Source: Agriotes lineatus
Taxonomy: Eukaryota; Arthropoda; Insecta; Coleoptera; Elateridae
Length of the DNA stretch: 64,000 nucleotides
Direction: 5' to 3'
NCBI GenBank assembly: GCA_940337035.1
Contig: CALNHX010001041.1
Span: 62,001 to 126,000 of the forward strand
Shown: in pieces, positions 47,826 to 59,359 of the stretch
Numbering within the stretch: position 1 is the stretch's first letter
Layout: every line of letters begins with the position of its first letter
Position numbers and translations under genes: made by a program
Notes under the pieces: model-generated
The model's input: only the letters and a program-made list of their open reading frames with translations
Database searches by the model: none
What the model was told of the DNA's origin: nothing

Positions 47826-48080
47826 ATAAATTAGGACGCCTAGAATAAGTGGCCATTCCCAAATGATGTTAACTAAGAAAAACGCATATTAGCAGGTTTC
47901 TACACGTATCTACAAGTCAAATAATATAATCCTTCCCCTCATTCATTAAACTCGTAGAAGGGGTGTGATGACATGATTTATTTTATGGGCTTGATGGTTT
48001 CCTTCCAAATCGTCCTATCATGGGCCAGTGAGTGGCTTCATGTAATATTTGTCCTGACAGCGTCTTCAGCTGGTCCATCC

Positions 48081-48731
48081 CGTAATGAGACAAGTGGGGG
48101 CTGCCAACTGGGAGCGGCAACTGGGCGCAGGGACAACTCGGCTCGAGCCAACTGGGCGCGAGCCAACTTGGCGCGAGACAAGCGGGAGGGAAATAATTTT
48201 GAAACGCGGATCATTTTTTTAATAACGAATATTTCGATTTAATCAAATCGAAAATTGAACATCCTGTACACATAATATGTTGAGGTTTTTGTCAGGGGGG
48301 TATTTTGTTCAGGGGACAAAATCAGGATATATTATCTAAATAAGGAATTGACATTTGTTTTATTTTCTGTTTTGTGGAATTTATTTTCATTTATAACTTT
48401 GCTATTTATAAAAATAAACGTATTATAAAAGGGTATAAATGGCCCTGTCTAAGCAAGTACAATGTTTCATCTAATCTGCTTTACGAGAAAGCTATAGATC
48501 ACTTCTTGCAGAAAGTATTAAGAGGATAATATCTCTGTGCGGATAAGCATTGACAGCCAGCAGATTCTCATCAGATAAGCAAACAAGTACTTCCTTTAAA
48601 AATTCGCGTTTCAAAATTATTTCGCTCCCGCTTGTCTCGCGCCAAGTTGGCTCGCGCCCGGTTGGCTCGCGCCGAGTTGACCGCGCCGAGATGGCCGCGC
48701 CCAGTTGGCTGCGCCCACTTGTCCTAGACCG
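48081..48731. mobile_element. Mutator/foldback-like element with repeated motifs in its long inverted ends
   Basis: 9-bp direct repeats GGTCCATCC border it (48072-48080, 48732-48740). Inverted ends of about 130 bp contain GACAAGTGGG, several tandem GCGAGCCAACTGGGC-like units, and GACAAGCGGGAGGGAAATAA. The middle is AT-rich with no transposase. A 9-bp duplication and long ends fit Mutator-like elements; tandem motifs inside the ends are reminiscent of foldback elements. The matching empty site is at about 51,793-51,802 in copy B (GGTCCACTC). Confidence 0.88.
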
Positions 48732-49200
48732 GGTCCATCCATCGTCGCATCGGCGATCTACCTCTCGATCGGTGTTTCTTTATTTTGCCTTAGACTACCA
48801 ATGTTTCCATGTCATTGGTGCGTCTGCTAATGTGTCCGAAGTACCTTAGGTATGACTGGGCTATAGTTGTGCTTAATCGTTCTTTGATCTGAAGTTCTTC
48901 TAAAATGGATTTGTTAGTATAGTGAGCCGTGCAGGGTACATGTAAGATCAACCTATAAGTCCACATTTCAAAGGCATCGATTCTTTTCTTGTCTGTTTTC
49001 TTGGTTGTCCATGTTTCATCGGAAATTTGAGGTAGAAGATGTGGCTTTAGTCATGCATTTATTATGACGAACATTAACTTGTTGATGTACGGAATGAGGG
49101 CTATCGTTTTGTAATTTTCACAGTTTATCGGTGTTCCTTTCTTATATATGGGTACAAATAGCGATTCGCACCATTCCTGTGGCCAATTTCCTGCCTACCA
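48732..49200 (-). pseudogene. Reverse transcriptase fragment in duplicated copy A
   Basis: The same fragment as in copy B (51690-52262), with additional frame breaks. The part encoding the C-terminal tail continues on the far side of the inserted element (47,960-48,080). Confidence 0.6.
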
Positions 49201-50822
49201 AACTTTTTCGAATATTTATGTATTATATTGACACCGATGTAGCGATAACAGAATCACCATATCTAAAATACATTTACATTTAAACCAACGCTAAAAGACA
49301 CTGAAGTAACTGTCTTTAATGCGCAAGTATTATGGCGTATCGAAATCCGCCGTCGCGTTTCGATGCGGTTTGTGCAAAATATGTAGCTCGCAGCTCACAG
49401 CGTTTCGTACTATAACTTGATACACACGCTGCGGATGCCGCTTTACGTTACGAGTCAAAACAACAGCTTTAGAACGCGCCCAAAATTGTATCCTGGGTTA
49501 AGACGCAATATGATGCAATCTGCCTTGTTCGAAGGAGTTGACCCCTCGCTTCAATGAGTGGCGTCACCTAGTCGGCGAAGCTTGTCGCTTGTATTTAAAC
49601 TGCTGCGAATCCGCGAAACTGCGCTGAGACTTCTTACAAGACAAAAGTCTTGAACCCGGGGCGTTATTTCAGCCCCTCGCACTGAATGCACTTTGTTGGG
49701 CGTTGCAAAATTCGGCAACTTGAAAGAGCTGTCCACCGCAAGTGTTGCACCATAAATAAATCATTGCACACTCAAAACGCTCACTTCCCGTAACCTCAAA
49801 ATATTGCACATTATAAGAGCTACGCGGGTTACAGACGACGGAAACTTCTGCACGCTGGTAGCAGTGCAATACGCAAACGTATTAACGTCAATAAACTCAG
49901 TTGTAATGAGGTCAAGTCCCGTTTCAAATTGAGCTTCCACCTACTACTAAAATATCATGTAGAAAAACATTTAAATTCAAGTTTTTCAAAAAAGAATAGG
50001 TATTGTGCAATATAAAAAAGAATTGTTGGTGACAATGACGTTCAAAAATTTAAAGATTTAAAAAGTAAATTGACAAAAAAATTGCATTTATTTTCTAGTT
50101 TAGTCTTTTATGTTCTATCCATGTAACGTTATTGTCGACTAAAAAACAACAATAACCATCAATTTTAAGCACCGAATTAGGAGCATTGCTCGAGACGTTG
50201 CTCATTACAAGACGAACTTCCCATTGGTTAGTTCTACCTACCTATGCTGACGTCAGGTCTTTGTTTTCAGTAGGCATTGGCATCTTCTGACCAACTCTGT
50301 CGTTACAAATAAAGCACCTCTATAATACGAGCATGCTTGTCAGCCATTTTGAATCACATCACAAAAGCGGAAAATTAAAAAAACTAGTTACTTTTTAGAA
50401 AATGAAAATAGGTTAATGTGTATACATTTGATGCAAAGCATAAAAGGCAAAAAACACAGGAAAACGAAGACAGCTGGCAACTCAAACACGGGGTTAGAAG
50501 CTAGAACAGCGAGAATAGATAATATAATAACCCATAGCGACTGAAATGTTTGACATTGTAGGGTTATGTTTTGGTTGCATCATGTCCACCAACATGTAAA
50601 CGCGAAAGTACTGTGATGCAGGATTTTCTGCAACTTGTGCGACATGCGTCTGCTTGTATTATAAAGGGCTCTAACAAAAATAGTTACGTCATTTCATTAT
50701 GAAAATATTTCATTCTATTATACTCTCTTAACGTCGCTGATAATTAATTCGGAAGTCTGCCTGGTTTTAGATGGTGAAATAAAGTAGAGATATATCTATT
50801 TCTTCTGTTTCTTCAGAAAGGT

Positions 50823-51006
50823 ATGTTTAGTTAGGTGAAACTGACTTGACAAAATATCACGTATCCTTTTTAAATTAGGTTATAATTTTTGATCTTTGAC
50901 AAACATTTTTAGCTATACCTGTATTTGTCAAATGTCAAAAATTATAACCTAATTTTAAAAAGTATATCTGACATTTTGTCAGGTCAGTTTCACATAACTA
51001 AACATG
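50823..51006. mobile_element. Palindromic foldback element
   Basis: TATGTTTAGTTAGGTGAAAC and GACAAAATATCACGTATCC on the left mirror the right side, and AATTAGGTTATAATTTTTGA is mirrored as TCAAAAATTATAACCTAATT around a loop near 50,910. About 80-bp arms. A separate family from the TGTCAAATTCGAGG core. Confidence 0.75.
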
Positions 51007-51086
51007 ACCTACTGGGGATACTTTTCCCAAGGACCATAAGAAAATGAAATACCGAGAGATCGAATAAATTTGTAATAAAAGTCGCC

Positions 51087-51300
51087 TGTGATAGTTCTTA
51101 TATGTTTGACAGTTCTGAAGTTTATTGTTGGTAGCACTGTCAGTCTACGTCAAATTCGAGGTTGTCAGGTTAGGTTTTATGTCAATTTGTGTCAAATAAC
51201 AAACAAAACCTAACATGCTAACCTCGAATTGGACATACACTGACAGTGTCACCAACAATATACTTCAGTACTGCCAGATATGTTTATTTTATCTGTCATC
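51087..51300. mobile_element. Foldback MITE, copy 5
   Basis: Core GTCAAATTCGAGGTT and AACCTCGAATTGGAC, flanked by CAGTTCTGAAGTTTATTG and the mirrored CAATATACTTCAGTACTG. Outer arms like copy 2 (6.7-6.9 kb). Ends are blurred, so it is older than copy 4. Confidence 0.7.
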
Positions 51301-51551
51301 TCTAGCACTTTGCGCCCCTGTTGTAGCTTTCTCCACCACCGGAAACCAGGCAGACATCCCAATCAATTATCAGCGATGTTAGGAGAGTAGTAACATGCGA
51401 TATTTTCTTAATGAAATGACGTAACTATTTTTGTCGCTGGCGCTTCCAGGTCTCCTGCGGCTCGCCCTGTAATCTACTTGGTTCGACCTGCAAAACACTA
51501 CTTTCCGGTCTCGTAACGTAAATTACTCTCTGGGCTCATATATACACATCA

Positions 51552-53411
51552 ATTAGGACGCCTAGAATAAGTGGCCATTCCCAAATGATGTTAACTAAGA
51601 AAAACGCACATTAGCTGATTTCTACACGTATCTACAAGTCAAATAATATAATCCTTCCCCTCCTTCATTAAACCTGTAGAAGGGGTGTGGTGACATGATT
51701 TATTTTGTGGGCTTGATGGTTTCCTTCCAAATCGTCCTATCATGGGCCAGTGAGTGGCTTCATGTAATATTTGCCCTGCCAACGTCTTCAGCTGGTCCAC
51801 TCATCGTCGCATTGGCGATCTACCTCTCGATCGGTGTTTCTTTATTTTGCCTTAGACTACCAATGTTTCCATGCCATTGGTGCGTCTGCTAATGTGTCCG
51901 AAGTACCTTAGGTATGACTGGGCTATAGTTGTGCTTAATCGTTCTTTGATCTGAAGTTCTTCTAAAATGGATTTGTTAGTATAGTGAGCCGTCCAGGGTA
52001 CACGTAAGATCCACATATAAGTCCACATTTCAAAGGTATCGATTCTTTTCTCGTCTGTTTTCTTGGTTGTCCATGTTTCATCGGAAATTTGAGGGAGAAG
52101 AAGTGGCTTTAGTCGTTCATTTATTATGACGAACATTAACTTGCTGATGTACGTAATGAGGGCTATCGTTTTGTAATTTCCACAGTTTATCGGTGTTCCT
52201 TTCTTATATATGGGTACAAAAGCGATTCGCACCATTCCTGTGGCCATTTTCCTGCCTACCAAACTTTTTCGTATATTTATGTATTATATTGACACCGATG
52301 TACGATAACAGAATCACCATATCTAAAATACATTTACATTTAAACCAACGTTAAAAGACATTGAAGTAACTGTCTTTAATGCGCAAGTATTATGGCGTAT
52401 CGAAATCCGGCGTCGCGTTTCGATGCGCTTCGTGCAAAATATGTAGCTCGCAGCTCACAGCGATTCCTACTATAACTTGATACACACGCTGCGGATGCCG
52501 CTTTACGTTACGAGTCAAAACAACCGCTTTAGAACGCGCCCAAAACTGTATCCTGAGTTAAGACGCAATATGATGCAATCTGCCTTGTTCGCAGGAGTTG
52601 ACCCCTCGCTGGACGTCATGCGCTCCAATGAGTGGCGTCACCTAGTCGGCGAAGCTTGTAGCTTGTATTTAAACTGCTGCGAATCCGCGAAACTGCGCTG
52701 AGACTTCTTAAAAGACAAAAGTCTGAACCCGGGGCGTTATTTCAGCCCCTCGCACTGAATGCACTTTGTTGGGCATTGGCAAAATTCGGCAACTTGAAAG
52801 AGCTGTCCACCGCAAGTGTTGCACCATAAGTAAATCGTTGCACACTCAAAGCGCTCACTTCCCGTAACCTCAAAATATCGCACATTATAAGAGCTACGCG
52901 GGTTATAGACGACGGAAACTTCTGCACGTTGGTAGCAGTGCAATACGCAAACGTACAAATTGGCTGTACATTTAAATATTATTAATTAATTTCAATAAAC
53001 TCAGTTGTCATGAGGTCAAGTCCCGTTTCAAATTGAGCTTCCACCTACTACTAAAATATCATGTAGAAAAACATTTAAATTCAAGTTTTTCAAAAAAGAA
53101 TAGGTATTGTGCAATATAAAAAAGAAATTGTTGGTGACAATGACGTTCAAAATTTTAAAGATTTAAATAGTAAATTGGCAAAAAATTGCATTCATTTTCT
53201 AGTTTAGTCTTTTATGTTCTATCCGTGTAACGTTATTGTCGAATAAAAAACAACAACCATCAATTTTAAGCACTGAATTGGGAACATTGCTCGAGACCTT
53301 GCTCATTACATGACGAACTCCCCATTGGTCAGTTCTACCTACCTATGCTGACGTCAGGTCTTTGTTTTCAGTAGGCACTGGCATCTTCTGACCAACTCTG
53401 TCGTTACAAAT
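51552..53411. repeat. Duplicated segment, copy B (uninterrupted)
   Basis: Partner of 47826-50311. It carries an extra 12 bases (GGACGTCATGCG, about 52,611) that are missing in copy A. Direct orientation, about 1.24 kb apart. Confidence 0.92.
51690..52262 (-). pseudogene. Internally deleted RTE-like reverse transcriptase fragment, copy B
   Basis: Minus frame: FVPIYKKGTPINCGNYKTIA (RT start), KLMFVIINERLKPLLLPQIS, then directly KRIDTFEMWTYMWILRVPWT, LQIKERLSTTIAQSYLRYFG and HISRRTNGMETLVV. The middle of the RT domain, including the YADD motif, is missing between PQISDE and WTTKKTDE, so it was deleted before the segment duplicated. The remaining part beyond the stop (VDQLKTLAGQILHEATHWPM) matches the usual C-terminal tail. 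Non-functional. Confidence 0.8.
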
Positions 53412-53769
53412 GTGACGTCAAAACTGAAAGTCGGAACCGCATTACAGCCCCTTCGCCGGTACGCTAGACTCGTTTAGTAACCTCATCTTCAAAGGATTAA
53501 ATAATCATTAAAATCCCTAGATTGATTTTGTGGTTAAGAAATATTTTGTTTACTAATACTCCCGAAGTTATCAAAATTAATGTTTACAAAATGTATAGAA
53601 AATTCTTGGAATAAGAGATGAGTTCCTGTAATGTACTGAATCAATTTCAAGTTGTTGGGAGAAACTTTTCATTAAATAATAACTAGGTTAAACCATACTG
53701 TTAGGAATAAACCGATTATAATAAATTAACTTTGTAGTATTAAGAATCAACAAGCTTGAACACAAGATA
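53412..53769. promoter_or_regulatory. 5' flank of the DNA polymerase beta gene
   Basis: Region between the duplicate and the Pol beta start codon. It contains TGACGTCA at 53,412-53,419, a perfect CRE-like palindrome about 350 bp upstream of the ATG, but no TATA box. Promoter function is inferred from position only. Confidence 0.35.
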
Positions 53770-55261
53770 ATGAGCAAGCGCAAAGCCCCTGCGAGTGAAA
53801 ACAACCCAAACCACGACTTCTGTGAGTTTTTAACGGGTGCGTAAAATTAAACCTCCAATAAACCTACAACTGAGATATTTTTCGCATTTAGAACTAGCGG
53901 AATATGAAAAAAATGTGAGCCGAAACATATATAAGCACAATGCGTACCGCAAGGCGGCCAGCGTGTTGGCAGCGCATCCGACCAGAATCACATCGGGTAA
54001 AGAAGCTCGTGCTCTTTCTGGAGTTGGGGAAAAGATTGCTAAGAAAATCGACGAATTTATACAAACGGGGAAGTTGCAGAAGCTGGAAAATGTGTGTACA
54101 CAATGCGATCACAAACAACGTATTCAGCTGTTGCCAGTTTGCCTTAATAATAAGGAATTTTATCTAAATGCGTTGATATAAGTTTGAAGTATTTCTATTC
54201 ATCATTTTTTTGAAACACTTCGTAAATGTTCAATTAAAAAATTGTGTTAATGATGGCACTGTATAATAATAGCAATAATCTAATAATAATCGACTACTTT
54301 TTATCTATAGATTCATAAAGACGAATCAAGCACTGCCATTAACCTACTGACAAGAGTGAGCGGAATAGGGCCAGCAAAGGCTAAGCAGTTGCTCGATCAG
54401 GGTATTACTACAATAGAAGACTTGCACAAGCATAGTGACAAGTTAAATCATCACCAATTGATAGGATTGAAGTAATTTTTCATTATAAAACTGATGTTTG
54501 CTTAGTCACATAATATATTTACCAGATATTTCGAAGATTTCGAGAAAAAGATTCCACGGGCTGAGATAGAAGAAATAGAAAAAATTATAAAAACCGAAAT
54601 TAATGCCTTAGATCCAGAATATAAAGCGACAATATGTGGAAGCTACAGGTGAAACCTGAATTATGAAACAAACAAAAGTTATTTTAAAATTTTTAGACGA
54701 GGAAAGTCTGAAAGTGGAGATGTCGATACCTTAATAACACATCCTTCGTACACAAGTAAACAGAGCGACAAAGCGTCCAAGACACAATTGCTTAAAAATG
54801 TGGTTGATGCACTGAAGAAATGCGAACTTATAACAGACACGATATCTTTGGGAGAAACAAAGTTTATGGTATTTATGCTGCGTCAATTTTAAGCTTTCAT
54901 ATTTGGTAAAAGAATAATTGCAGGGTGCGTGCAAGCTAAGCAGCGATAAGCCAACACGGAGGCTGGACATACTTTTAACACCTCATGACCAGTACTATTG
55001 CAGCATTTTGTACTTTACCGGTTCGGATTTGTTTAATAAAGGCATGCGAGGACATGCTCTGCAGATGGGTTTTACTCTCAATGAACATACCTTAAGACCT
55101 GTTGGTAACACAGGTAAAGTGTTCTTAGAGATACAGTTGAAATATTGAAATGGTATCTTGTTATAGGTGTCCCTGGAGAACCTGTCGAAATTAGCTCTGA
55201 ACAAGACATTTTTGACTTTCTTGATTATCCGTACAAAGCACCAGAGGATCGTAACAAGTAG
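53770..55261 (+). CDS. Polb: DNA polymerase beta, seven exons, 335 aa
   Basis: Exons: 53770-53836, 53892-54091, 54311-54471, 54526-54648, 54697-54868, 54924-55113, 55167-55261. All are GT-AG and phases match, giving 336 codons; human Pol beta is also 335 aa. Role: gap filling and 5'-dRP removal in base-excision repair. Seen: MSKRKAP start; dRP-lyase domain with the Schiff-base lysine at K74 (KKIDEF, human K72); two helix-hairpin-helix motifs (LSGVGEKIAKKI, VSGIGPAKAK); nucleotidyltransferase signature GSYRRG...GDVD with D192 and D194; third metal ligand D256 (RRLDI); YFTGS with Y271 and F272 at the sugar-selecting site. No breaks. Start fixed by alignment to the conserved MSKRKAP. Confidence 0.98.
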
Positions 55262-56075
55262 TGTTGGGGCATAATTATCGTACAAATTTGATAATGTAGT
55301 ATACATATATGTTTCTATGAAAGTTCTTAACAAATAGAAACATTTGTTATTATTATCATAGAATATTTAAATCTAAAATGTATTTAAGTTACCACCCTCG
55401 AACTTGACTAAAAATATGAAATTCTGAGCAAATATTTCTGTTGGTTAAGAATTTTTGTAAAAACACGATCTGTAGAATAATTGTAAATGTTTGATGAAAA
55501 CGTATTTATATTCTGTTGTGGTCGTAATGCTTTTATTTTTTATTTTATTTTAATTTACTGTTCTCAGGGTTTTTTCAAAATTGGTTCTAAATCTTACTTT
55601 TCTGTCCACCGTTTGAGCATGCACTTGTAATAACTAATTGTTCGACTGTTAATCTCTGGGTTACTGTTGAATTTAATTAGGACATACATAATAAAATTTA
55701 TAATACTTTAAATTGAGGCAATTGTATTTATTAAATGTATTGCAATGATATGGTTGTTTATTGATTTAATTAAATAAATATTGATTAAGAACCACCATGC
55801 AAATATTTCATTTACACTATAAAATTCTAGGTAGATTAAAAGTGTATTTTATTAACTCGTCGAAATAAATGGTTATATGCCCTGTATCATATTTTATTTA
55901 TCTGCAAATATTGATAATTAATCGCTAGCTCAATTTGGTAAAGCAATCGCTCAATCTCGGTTAGGTTCCTGGCTGAATGTGTAATTCTTAAATTAACTGA
56001 GTACGGATCTGTATTCCGTCTTCGCTCTACTGCGCACAAGCAAATACTCGAAATTAGGTCAAACGTTAGTCCAAA
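55262..56075. other. 3' flank of Polb and AT-rich spacer
   Basis: No gene seen. AATAAA-like words near 55,680-55,780 could be polyadenylation signals. GCTAGCTCAATTTGGTAAAG at 55,923 resembles a pol III A box but no tRNA fold follows. Confidence 0.35.
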
Positions 56076-56713
56076 ATGAATCCCTCTGGCAAGATAGCTG
56101 ACAGTGCATTAAAACAATGTGAAAATTCATCAAAGTTCTACCGGTAATTATTTAAATTCGTTTTCGCGGCATTAATTGTCATTTGTTTTCTAGCGTTCGT
56201 CGAAGGGACGCGCGCCAATTTCCCAATTGTTTTTCACGGCGTCGTTTTGTGTTCAACTTTCTCCCAACCTCAAATTATGGACTGGACCTATATTACGGGC
56301 TGCATTTACATTACAGCAACGGAAATCGCTTGGATTGTCTTGAGTATGACTTCTTATACATGCATAAACTTTCACAGGCCTAGTTTTAGGCTAAACAGTA
56401 CCTGGTCTCACCGATCTTGTATCGGGAGCTCGAAGGACACGCTTATGTAGTTCTTGGGGCTGCTATGGGCCGGATCCCGCTGCAACTCTTGGCACACGTA
56501 CTCGCGAGGGTGCTCGATGCTCTGGAGTCTTCCCCTCTGGGTTGTATCGGCTTGCTGGCCTCCACGCAGAGATCGGAATGGGTTGCTTCGGCTTCTAGGT
56601 TACGTACACCTGGCTTCGGAGAACTTCTCAACTTTTTGTGTCGGAAATGCTTGCAAATAGTACCACACGACCACGAACATGCACTCAATGAAATGGTATA
56701 CTTTTTGTGCTGA
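56076..56713 (+). other. Possible small gene, unrecognised
   Basis: ATG at 56076 in AAAATGAATCC, 22 codons (MNPSGKIADSALKQCENSSK...), a plausible donor CG/GTAATT, a 50-bp intron and acceptor TTTTCTAG (56144-56193). The next exon reads VRRRDARQFPNCFSRRRFVF in phase, to a stop at 56,382. In the same frame, after two stops, a GC-richer stretch is open to 56713 (PILYRELEGHAYVVLGAAMG). An intron removing the stops could not be placed. No domain recognised. It may be a gene with a missed intron, a pseudogene or chance. Confidence 0.35.
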
Positions 56714-57683
56714 TATAATTTGATTTATTATACGAAAATCTGATTTAACTGGAGTACATTTTTAACATGTCAATTCATAATTAATGTCTTTTGTTCTCTC
56801 TAAATATCCGCTATAAACAATTGCAAGTTAAATATTAAATAAAAAACGGATATGAACCAAGTTCAAAATAATTACTTATACACTAAATTTGTAATAACTT
56901 AAATTATTTACAAAATTCTTATTCTTAATATTATTGTCTACATTTATAATTAGTTGACGGCGTCTTTTCGCCACTGCACGTTTTTTTAAATTGCTTTTAA
57001 ATGTTCACACACGTCACTGCACTGCTTATTTTTAATAGAGTATTTCCTGCACCAAGGCGTCCTTTGAATTCACGTGTTTGTTTTTCCACACAATTTTTGG
57101 TCCATCTGCTGTGTCCTTTTCTTGGATTTTTATCCCTGGCTTGCTGATTCTTACAATTTCCATTAAATGCCTTAATGCCTGCCTTCTTAGCTGCTCGGTG
57201 CAACGTTCATTAGCTTATCTAGCTTCTCATACCTTTCTTTTAAAACCCTGACAAATATTTCACTGTTTAACTTTACTTGAACTATACGCTTCATTTCCTT
57301 GCCTTTGCAATCCTTTTTGTAATAATTGTAATTAATAGTTCGTAATAGTACCTTTGCACAAACTTCTTATTTTAAATTGATCTTACAGTCAACTTGGATC
57401 CCTGTGAGAATTGAGCTTTGCTTATTGCGTTCTTTATTTAATTATACTGCTATTAATGGCATCTCTTTACAAATGCCCTCATTCTATTAAATTCAAGTTT
57501 GAGCCTTGCAATTATATAAAATACCTCACCCTGAGCTTTAGTGAAATGTCCATTACTTTGGCAATGCTATCAGAGTTGAGTTGTAGGGCTCAAGACCACT
57601 GCAATATATCTGCGTTTGTCATATTTGATAACCTTCGTTTATATACTTGTAAACTAATTATTTGCATTCAATTCAATTTTATA
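56714..57683. other. Mostly non-coding; coding-like patch near 57.0-57.2 kb (minus)
   Basis: On the minus strand, SKPGIKIQEKDTADGPKIVW followed by KNKHVNSKDALVQEIL looks protein-like but has stops at both sides, and no family is recognised. The rest is AT-rich. Confidence 0.3.
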
Positions 57684-58030
57684 CTATAGTTCGTTTCACT
57701 CTGACTATGCAGTACAGAGAACATACGACAATGTTATTTAAAGGCAAACTTCGCCTGCTGCGTTGCCGCTTGTAGACCGCACTCAGGTATACTCAAAGAA
57801 ATTTTAAATCTTCTTGTAAGCTGGGAAAGGCAGGTATTCAAATTGACGCAGAAGCGACAAAAAGGGTTTACTTGAACAAGGTATTAACAAATAAGCCGAT
57901 TGCAATACAAAAGGCGGATTTATTATGATTAACGTCTTCGTGTTCAGTTTTAAGTGACTTTCTGGGGAAATATGGCAATACTGTAGCCCTACCCCTGTAG
58001 ACTGCATAGTCAGAGTGATACGAGCTATAG
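57684..58030. mobile_element. MITE with about 30-bp inverted ends
   Basis: CTATAGTTCGTTTCACTCTG at the left matches the complement of the right end (CAGAGTGATACGAGCTATAG). No clear target duplication. Lies directly before the mariner-type transposase fragment. Confidence 0.7.
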
Positions 58031-58039
58031 CTATACTGT

Positions 58040-58478
58040 ATGTCCTATAATTTATAATAAAACGCTAACGTCTGATGTTTATCTGAATTTACTACAAAAC
58101 AACATTGAAGACTTGCTGGATGAATTACCGTTAGCAGAGGCTCATAATTGTTGGTTTCATCAGAATGGTGCCCCAGGACATAATTCAAGAGTTGTAACCA
58201 ATTTCCTCACCTAGCGTTTTGGTAATAGGTGGATCGGAACTTGTGGACTGGTTGCATGGCTACCAAGATCTCCTGATCTGACCTCGCTTGATTTCTTTCT
58301 ATGGAGTTACATTAAAGACAAAGTCTATATTTGCACCTATGAAAATCTAAATGAACTTCGTGAAAGTGTGATTCAAGTTCATAAACACAATAGATTAATT
58401 ATCACGGCATCAGAAATGAAATACCTACGAAGAATACTCAGAAAAATAGAATATTTTGAAGCTCTTGCATTTTTGTGA
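58040..58478 (+). pseudogene. Tc1/mariner-superfamily transposase, C-terminal half
   Basis: Reads SDVYLNLLQNNIEDLLDELP, then NCWFHQNGAPGHNSRVVTNF, TAG, RFGNRWIG, LPRSPDLTSLDFFLWSYIKD, VYICTYENLNELRESV. FHQNGAPGH corresponds to the family's FQQDGAPPH, with the second catalytic Asp replaced by Asn. RSPDLTSLDFFLW carries the third catalytic position. The stop TAG at about 58,213 and the Asp-to-Asn change make it inactive. The N-terminal half is absent. Confidence 0.8.
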
Positions 58479-59084
58479 AGAATCAGTAACATTTTTTTAA
58501 CAACTTTTGTCACTTTTGCTGTATAGTACATTGTAGTTTCTCAAGTGTGATAGAATAGGCACTGGCTGTAATTGTTTTACCTTTTTCCATGTAATACTCG
58601 TAAATCAAAAGAATTTCTTGGTGGTCGTCAAACCTCGTCGCCACAAGCTTACCTGCAGATGCTGCGTTCGACATCTTTATGGACTTACTGCATTGATTCC
58701 TGCTTGGTCCCAGGATTCCAATAATGGATCCATCTTCTGACCAGTATTTTATTTGATACATGCTTAGTTCATTTTTCATGTATGATATTCGGTCCGTGGC
58801 CTTCCAAAGTTGAGAATTCTATTAGGCTTCGGTGATCTAAATTAACTCATTTTTAATGACAAACTAAGACACAATAAAGCAATGATATATCATAAATAGA
58901 TGAAATTTTGCACAATAACTATTAAAATGTTTGCTGTATATTCACAATTTTTATAGTTATTTAGATTACTAATCTAGCGCCCCTATACGCTGTAAAAATT
59001 AAAAAAAGACACGTTATTTAACATTTAATAATAATAAATTATTAAGTTTAATTTATAAAAATGAGTGCAAAATTCAAATCGATA
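58479..59084. other. No recognisable gene
   Basis: A minus frame at 58510-58779 has no known domain. AT-rich sequence follows. Confidence 0.3.
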
Positions 59085-59330
59085 GCTTTACATTTGTGGC
59101 TTAGTGGTAAGAGTGACAGACTCTTAATCACAGCGATCAGTGGTCCCGGGTTCAAACCCCGGGGTAGGCACGAGTGTACGTGACAAGAAGTACAAAAATT
59201 CGTCCTTCTCAGGACTAATGAGGAGTTCATTCACCAGAGCACGGGAGTAGATCAAAACCTCCCGAAATGTCGTCTGATAAACACCCGAGACAGTGGAACA
59301 GGTCCGATAAAACATATCATAAAAAGTGAA
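59085..59330 (+). mobile_element. tRNA-derived SINE or fragment
   Basis: A box TGGCTTAGTGGTAAGAG (59,097) and B box GGGTTCAAACCCC (59,147) in tRNA spacing. The B arm forms the T-stem CCCGG/CCGGG, but no acceptor stem can be closed, so it is not a working tRNA. It is followed by non-tRNA sequence to about 59,330. Target duplication not found. Confidence 0.55.
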
Positions 59331-59359
59331 CTTGAAGGCCCTATAACTTCTTACTGCAA

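Larger units (their letters stand above)
47826..50311. repeat. Duplicated segment, copy A (interrupted)
   Basis: From AATTAGGACGCCTAGAATAA to CTGTCGTTACAAAT it matches 51552-53411, apart from the 651-bp element at 48081-48731 and small differences. Contents: decayed reverse transcriptase (minus strand) in the left half, and CpG-rich non-coding DNA on the right. Confidence 0.92.
50676..51432. mobile_element. Long-TIR element with two foldbacks inside
   Basis: The left AAAAATAGTTACGTCATTTC and the right end are complementary, continuing through AATTAATTCGGAAGTCTGCC-like sequence for about 110 bp with gaps. The interior holds a palindromic foldback at 50823-51006 and foldback copy 5 at 51087-51300. 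No convincing target duplication and no transposase. Confidence 0.65.
50312..51551. other. Spacer between duplicates, filled by nested inverted-repeat elements
   Basis: Apart from the elements below, 50,312-50,670 contains no gene; CGCCTGTGATAG and similar bits are element ends. Confidence 0.4.

Noticed and set aside
48081..48250. Frame with repeated ARANWARANLAR residues as an antifreeze- or repeat-type protein
   Set aside because: It is the translated end of the Mutator/foldback-like element; the other inverted end carries the same motif in reverse.
59085..59165. Possible tRNA gene
   Set aside because: A and B boxes fit, but the acceptor arm does not pair, so it is a SINE head.
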